Shown here piece after piece: positions 59,996 through 64,000 of a stretch of DNA of 64,000 nucleotides. The notes beneath the pieces were generated by a model. The model saw only the letters and a list, made by a program, of their open reading frames with translations, was not told the DNA's origin and did not search any database. The stretch is from Actinoplanes subtropicus (GTDB lineage: Bacteria; Actinomycetota; Actinomycetes; Mycobacteriales; Micromonosporaceae): positions 292,112-356,111 of the forward strand of contig NZ_JOJL01000027.1 of the NCBI RefSeq assembly GCF_000721705.1, written 5' to 3'. Position 1 is the first letter of the stretch; each line of letters starts with the position of its first letter. The position numbers were made by a program, and so were the translations under genes.

Positions 59996-62299
59996 ATGCG
60001 CGGGTTGTGGCAGATACGGGAGCGGGCCCTGTTCGCGGCGACGACGCTGCTGTTGCTGGCCGGCCTGGCGCTGGCCGCGGCCGGCGCCGGCCCCGCGGCC
60101 CGCGGGGCGTGGGTCGCCGCGACGCTGATCGGGCTCGGGTACTCGACGGCGACACTGATCGCGGCGGCGCGCCGGCGCGAGGCGAGCGTGGACGTCATCG
60201 CGTGGCTGGCCCTCGCCGGCGCGCTCTGGGTGGACGAGCCGTTGGCCGGTGCGGTGATCGCGGTCATGCTGGCGAGCGGCGTCCTGCTGGAGGCACGGGC
60301 CCAGGCACGGGCGCGCCGGGAGCTGAGCGCGCTGGTGGCGAGGGCACCGCGGACCGCCCGGCGGGAGACCGGGAGCGGGCCGCTGGAGATCCCGGTCGCC
60401 GAGGTGGTGATCGGCGACCGGCTCGTGGTCGGGTCCGGCGAGATCGTGCCGGTGGACGGGCGGCTCCTCGGCCCGGCCGTGCTGGACGAATCGGCGCTGA
60501 CCGGCGAACCGCTGCCGGTGGAGCGCCGTGCCGGTGAGGACGTCCGCAGCGGCGTGGTCAACGCCGGCTCCCCGGCCCGGCTGACGGCCACCGCGACGGC
60601 GGAGGCGTCGACGTACGCCGGCGTGGTCCGGCTGGTCGGGCAGGCGCAGGCACAGAGCGCTCCGTTCGTCCGGATCGCGGACCGGTTCGCCATCGCGTTC
60701 GTGCCGTTGACGCTGCTCCTGGCCGGCATCGCGGGGGCGGTCGCCGGGGACCCGGCACGGGCGGTCGCGGTGCTGGTGGTGGCCACACCCTGCCCGCTGC
60801 TGCTGGCCGCGCCCATCGCGATCATCTCGGGGATCTCCCGGGCGGCGCGCCGCGGCGTCATCGTCAAGGGCGGCGCCGCCCTGGAACGCCTGGCGGCGGG
60901 GCGGGTCCTGCTGTTCGACAAGACCGGCACGCTGACCGCCGGGCGCCCGGCGCTCACCGATGTCGTCACCCCCGCCGACGGCGAGTTGCCGGACGCAGAG
61001 GTCCTGCGCCTGGCGGCGAGCCTGGACCAGAGCTCCGCGCACGTACTGGCCGGCGCCATCGTGACCGCCGCCCGGGATCGCGGGCTGCACCTGTCGCCCC
61101 CGGCCGGCGTCCGCGAGCGCCACGGGTACGGCGTGGACGGCACCGTCGACGGCCACCGGGTGCGGCTGGGCAAGGCCTCGACGATGACCGCCGGCCCGGC
61201 CCCGGCGTGGGTGCGGCGGGCCCGGCGCCGGGCCGCCCTCGACGGATCCCTGGCGGTGTTCGCCACCGTCGACGAGGCACCCGCGGGCGTGCTGCTGCTG
61301 GCGGACCCGGTCCGGCCGCAGGCTCCCCGCATGGTGCGCGCGCTGCGCGGGGCGGGGATCACCCGGGTGGTGCTGGTGACCGGCGATCACGCCGATACGG
61401 CGGAGGCGGTCGGGCGCGTCGTCGGGGTCGACGCCGTGCACGCCGACCGGGATCCCGGCGACAAGCTCACCCTGGTCCGGGCCGAGCAGGACCGGGCGCC
61501 GACGATCATGGTCGGGGACGGCATCAACGACGCCCCGGCGCTGGCGGCGGCCGGCGTGGGCGTCGCGCTCGCCGCCCGCGGGGCCACCGCCTCGGCCGAG
61601 GCCGCGGACGTGGTGCTGACCGTCGACCGGATCGACGCGCTGGCCGACGCGATCCTCATCGCCCGGCGCAGCCGCACCGTCGCGCGGTGGGCCGTCACGG
61701 TCGGGATGGGACTGTCGGCCGCCGCCATGCTCGTGGCCGCGGCCGGCTACCTGCCGCCGGTCGCCGGCGCGCTGGTACAGGAAGGCATCGACGTGGCCGC
61801 CATCGCGATCGCGTTGACCGCACTGCTGCCCGGCCGCTCGCACACCGTGCGCCTGACCCTCGCCGACGTCGCCACCGCCCAGCGGCTGCACACGCAGCAC
61901 CGGGAGGTGCTCCCGCTGGTCGAACGCGTGCGCACGGTCGCGGACGAGCTGAGCCAGCCGCCGTACGATCTGGGCCCGGCCCGCCGGCTGGCCGACGACC
62001 TGCAGGTCCGGCTGCTGGCGCACGAGCACGCCGAGGAGGCCGAGTTGCTGCCGATCGTGTCCCGGGCGCTCGGCGGCGCCGAGGCGACGAGCGGGTTCAG
62101 CCGCACGCACGCGGAGATCGAGCACCAGATCGGACGGCTGCACCGAATCCTGACGGACGATCCGGCCGAGCGGGCCGAGGCCGAGGACATCACGGACGTA
62201 CGCCGCCTGCTGTACGGCCTCTACGCGATCCTGCGGCTGCACAACGCACAGGAGGAGGAAGGCGCCTTCAGCCTGGTCCCCGACGCGCCGGCACCGTGA
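59996..62299 (+). CDS. P1B-type heavy-metal ATPase fused to a C-terminal hemerythrin-like domain
   Basis: 767 residues. Membrane ATPase: DESALTGEPLPVERRAGEDV (actuator), metal-binding VVATPCPLLLAAPIAIISGI with a CP motif at about 265, DKTGTLTAGRPALTD (phosphorylated aspartate about 308) and VGDGINDAPALAAAGVGVAL (about 507). No N-terminal heavy-metal-associated domain is present. After the last helices (VAAIAIALTALLPGRS) comes a hemerythrin/HHE-like helical domain (about 630-755) with histidines and carboxylates in RLHTQHREVL, LLAHEHAEEAELLP, FSRTHAEIEHQIGRLHRI and LHNAQEEEGAFSL. Hemerythrin domains bind di-iron and oxygen or sense iron/O2. A Zn/Cd/Fe-type exporter with built-in iron or oxygen sensing is inferred. 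ATG 59996 follows GAGGAG. Confidence 0.88.
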   Translation: MRGLWQIRERALFAATTLLLLAGLALAAAGAGPAARGAWVAATLIGLGYSTATLIAAARRREASVDVIAWLALAGALWVDEPLAGAVIAVMLASGVLLEARAQARARRELSALVARAPRTARRETGSGPLEIPVAEVVIGDRLVVGSGEIVPVDGRLLGPAVLDESALTGEPLPVERRAGEDVRSGVVNAGSPARLTATATAEASTYAGVVRLVGQAQAQSAPFVRIADRFAIAFVPLTLLLAGIAGAVAGDPARAVAVLVVATPCPLLLAAPIAIISGISRAARRGVIVKGGAALERLAAGRVLLFDKTGTLTAGRPALTDVVTPADGELPDAEVLRLAASLDQSSAHVLAGAIVTAARDRGLHLSPPAGVRERHGYGVDGTVDGHRVRLGKASTMTAGPAPAWVRRARRRAALDGSLAVFATVDEAPAGVLLLADPVRPQAPRMVRALRGAGITRVVLVTGDHADTAEAVGRVVGVDAVHADRDPGDKLTLVRAEQDRAPTIMVGDGINDAPALAAAGVGVALAARGATASAEAADVVLTVDRIDALADAILIARRSRTVARWAVTVGMGLSAAAMLVAAAGYLPPVAGALVQEGIDVAAIAIALTALLPGRSHTVRLTLADVATAQRLHTQHREVLPLVERVRTVADELSQPPYDLGPARRLADDLQVRLLAHEHAEEAELLPIVSRALGGAEATSGFSRTHAEIEHQIGRLHRILTDDPAERAEAEDITDVRRLLYGLYAILRLHNAQEEEGAFSLVPDAPAP

Positions 62300-62583
62300 C
62301 GACGAGCGGATCCTGGGATTCGACGTCACCGGGCGTGCGGCAGTCGTTGTCATGCCCAGCGCTCACCACCATACCGAGGTGCCGGATGGAGGTAGCGGCG
62401 AAATCCTCGGTCATGCCGTTGAGGTTGGGCGCCACCGAACCGCCCGCGAACGGCAGGCGACGGTCGACGACCGCCGCGACGGGGACAGCGAGTCCTCGCG
62501 TCAGGATCCGGTCCACCGCGCCAGCTCGGTGGGTAGTGGCGGCGGCCGTCGCACCGATCCGCCCGCCGTCGCGTTGCCGCTGA
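62300..62583. other. Intergenic region without a recognisable gene
   Basis: About 284 bases between convergent genes. A minus-strand frame (62268-62516) is open for about 80 codons but has no family resemblance, no ribosome binding site and overlaps the ATPase end. No clear terminator hairpin or DosR-type palindrome was found. Confidence 0.35.
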
Positions 62584-63570
62584 TCAACCGACCGTCAGCA
62601 GGAGCTTGCCGACGTTGGTGCGGTCGACCAGCCTGCGGTGCGCCGCGGCCGCGTCGGCCAGTGGGTAGCGTGCCGCCACGCGGGGTTGCAGTATGCCGGC
62701 TTCCGCGTCCTTGAACACCGCTGCCGCGGCCGCGGCGCGGGCCGCCCCGGAGGCGAGATAGTGGCTGGCGGCGACCCATTTCACCGTGGTGGACGCCGCG
62801 TCCCCCGGGTAGTTGATGCCGGACAGCCGTGCCACGTCCAACTGTCCGCCGGTGCCGCTGCTCTGCCCGTAGAGGACAAGCATGCCGAAGTCGGCGAGGA
62901 GGCGCAGGCTCGTGTCGAGGGTCTGCGCACCGCCCGCGTCGTAGACGACGTCGGCGCCTCGCCCGCCGGTAGCGGCGCGGACCGCCGCAACCAATTCGGG
63001 TCCCTGGCCGGCGATGACCGCGGCCGGCCCGGCGGTAGCCGCGTGTTCCCTCTTGGCCGGCGTGGAGACCACCGCAACGACCCGCGCGCCGGCCGCGGCC
63101 GCGAGCGCCGAGACGGCCCAGCCGGTGGCACCCGCGGCGGCGTGGACGACAACCGTCCGGTCTGGCCCGACCTGTGTCGCCACCCTGGTCAGCACGTGCG
63201 CCGTGGTGCCGCTCAGAGTGAGAGCCGCGGCGGTGTCCAGGGGCACCGCGTCGGGCAGTGCCACGACGAAGTCGCGCGGTGCGGCGGTCAACTCGGCGTA
63301 CACCCCGGCCGTGTGCCCGAAGTGCACGACGCGCTGCCCGGCGGGCAGGCCTGGCACCCCGGCGACAACGGTGCCGGCGGCCTCGGTGCCCGGTACGAAC
63401 GGAACTCGTGTCGGGTACGGCCGGCCGGCGGCGTGTTGCACGTCGACGTAGTTCACGCCGATGTACGCATTGCGGATCAGCACCTCGTCCGGGCCCGGCA
63501 TCGGATCATCCCGTTCCACCGGGGTGAGCGCGTCCGGACCACCGTGGACGTGAACCTCGATCGCGCGCAT
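62584..63570 (-). CDS. NADPH:quinone oxidoreductase-family (zinc-independent MDR) protein
   Basis: 328 residues, complete. GroES-like part with GPDEVLIRNAYIGVNYVDVQ and PFVPGTEAAGTVVAGVPGLP; nucleotide-binding VVVHAAAGATGWAVSALAAA; C-terminal RYPLADAAAAHRRLVDRTNV. No catalytic zinc ligands, as in quinone oxidoreductases/zeta-crystallin. Reduces quinones or reactive enones with NADPH in the cytosol. ATG at 63570 with GGAGGTC upstream. No DosR-type box was seen; it lies between the dormancy island and an IS3-family element. Confidence 0.9.
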   Translation of the reverse strand: MRAIEVHVHGGPDALTPVERDDPMPGPDEVLIRNAYIGVNYVDVQHAAGRPYPTRVPFVPGTEAAGTVVAGVPGLPAGQRVVHFGHTAGVYAELTAAPRDFVVALPDAVPLDTAAALTLSGTTAHVLTRVATQVGPDRTVVVHAAAGATGWAVSALAAAAGARVVAVVSTPAKREHAATAGPAAVIAGQGPELVAAVRAATGGRGADVVYDAGGAQTLDTSLRLLADFGMLVLYGQSSGTGGQLDVARLSGINYPGDAASTTVKWVAASHYLASGAARAAAAAAVFKDAEAGILQPRVAARYPLADAAAAHRRLVDRTNVGKLLLTVG

Positions 63571-63737
63571 CTGTGACCTCCGATACTGTCGAAGAAAAGG
63601 CCCGTCGGCCGCGCACCCATGCCACTCTCAGGCGATATGTCACGTCCAACGTGAGTCCGGGTATCGTGCCATGTGAAGTTCCACCCTTGAGCCGGACACC
63701 CTGAAACCAGACAGTGGTCTGGGGGAAGGATGTCCCG

Positions 63738-63863
63738 GTGCCCCGCCCTTCGAAGTACTCCGAGGATTTCCGTCGGGACGCGGTCGAGCTCGTGCGGTCT
63801 TCGGGCCGCACGCTGCGCGATGTCGGCCGTGAAGCCTATTTTGCCAAGGAGATGGGTCATTGA
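63738..63863 (+). pseudogene. IS3-family OrfA with internal deletion
   Basis: 41 codons instead of about 100. The start (YSEDFRRDAVELVRSSGRTL) is the helix-turn-helix N terminus and the end (AYFAKEMGH) is the usual C terminus after the leucine zipper; the middle, including most of the HTH and the zipper, is missing in frame between GRE and AYF. GTG 63738 has GGGGGAAGGA upstream. The DNA-binding half of the transposase would not be functional. Confidence 0.75.
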
Positions 63864-64000
63864 CGGGCCGCTACCGGTTCATCTCCGAGCACCACGCCGT
63901 CTACGGCGTGACGCGGCTGTGCCGTGTTCTGGCGGTCCAGCGCAGGCAGGGCTACTACGAGTGGCTGGCCGCTGAACCGGCGAGGCAGGCCCGCCAGGAC
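63860..64000 (+). CDS. IS3-family transposase OrfB, N-terminal part (partial)
   Basis: 47 codons to the window edge: RYRFISEHHAVYGVTRLCRV and LAVQRRQGYYEWLA are typical of the HTH_21 region of IS3 OrfB; the DDE catalytic core would lie beyond the window. The frame overlaps the orfA stop (TTGA at 63860-63863), consistent with coupling or frameshifting between OrfA and OrfB. Confidence 0.75.
   Translation, partial: MTGRYRFISEHHAVYGVTRLCRVLAVQRRQGYYEWLAAEPARQARQD

Larger units (their letters stand above)
63680..64000 (+). mobile_element. IS3-family insertion sequence, 5' part (runs off the window)
   Basis: OrfA and OrfB homologues in the usual overlapping order follow a leader that contains CACCCTTGAGCCGGACACCC (63683-63702), which looks like the terminal region of an IS3-group element. 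The exact left inverted repeat cannot be fixed without the right end. The orfA gene is internally deleted, so the copy is probably inactive unless complemented. Confidence 0.65.

Noticed and set aside
62268..62516. Minus-strand 82-codon frame after the P1B ATPase
   Set aside because: No start signal or similarity; overlaps the ATPase 3' end.

Overview
High-GC actinobacterial chromosome, most likely a filamentous member of the Micromonosporaceae/Actinoplanes type. This is inferred from GC-rich third codon positions, many GTG starts, ATGA/GTGA gene overlaps and gene families (DevR, Acg-like and Ddn-like nitroreductases, WS/DGAT, stressosome, WXG proteins). No rRNA, tRNA or CRISPR was seen.

The window reads as a dormancy/hypoxia island built around a DosR (DevR) response regulator at 16546-17190. 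About twenty good and a few weaker copies of a 14-bp palindrome (consensus near GGGCCGTTGGTCCC, same geometry as the known DosR box GGGACTWWAGTCCC) lie mostly 45-85 bp upstream of start codons. They precede devR itself, eight universal-stress-protein (USP) loci or their operons, Hsp20, a nitroreductase of the Acg family, a deazaflavin nitroreductase, CBS-BON proteins, GAPDH, PPDK, alcohol dehydrogenase, a [NiFe]-hydrogenase operon, a glycerolipid/wax-ester operon and P-type ATPases.

Layout. 1-605: ends of an alcohol dehydrogenase and a broken USP. 962-6115: a stressosome operon (RsbR, RsbS, RsbT, a kinase-phosphatase fusion, a hybrid histidine kinase). 6194-12796: MgtA-like ATPase, alcohol dehydrogenase, pyruvate phosphate dikinase. 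12811-15923: VIT-family and DUF2231-like membrane proteins, then an OmpR-type two-component pair. 15930-18831: devR, a sensorless devS-like kinase, an aldolase remnant, USP, SHOCT protein. 18973-26360: two halves of CtpF-type ATPases in opposite orientation flanking GAPDH-CBS-USP, a 5'-truncated nifJ, DoxX. 26452-30444: GH65 phosphorylase, membrane protein, broken acyl-CoA synthetase. 30486-33006: YbaB-like genes facing a WXG/type VII-like operon. 33209-37822: XRE/membrane pair, broken quinone oxidoreductase, SRPBCC protein, regulator plus ABC exporter. 37875-41210: Hsp20, a 58-bp triple repeat, flavodoxin, USPs. 41278-46125: group 3b-like hydrogenase operon. 46223-51909: nitroreductases, USPs, CBS-BON, fragments of pntA and WS/DGAT. 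52282-54255: membrane flavin/haem electron-transfer pair. 54366-59550: plsB-plsC-gpsA-WS/DGAT. 59996-62299: P1B ATPase fused to hemerythrin. 62584-64000: quinone oxidoreductase and an IS3-family element.

Together the genes fit a low-oxygen survival programme: redox disposal (hydrogenase, nitroreductases, alcohol dehydrogenase), glycolytic flux at low ATP (PPDK, GAPDH), storage-lipid synthesis, ion homeostasis and protein protection. A second theme is decay: at least a dozen island genes are truncated or frameshifted and joined directly to neighbours, and some truncations end inside the next operon's DosR-type box. Single-base frameshifts could be sequencing errors; the truncations cannot be explained that way.
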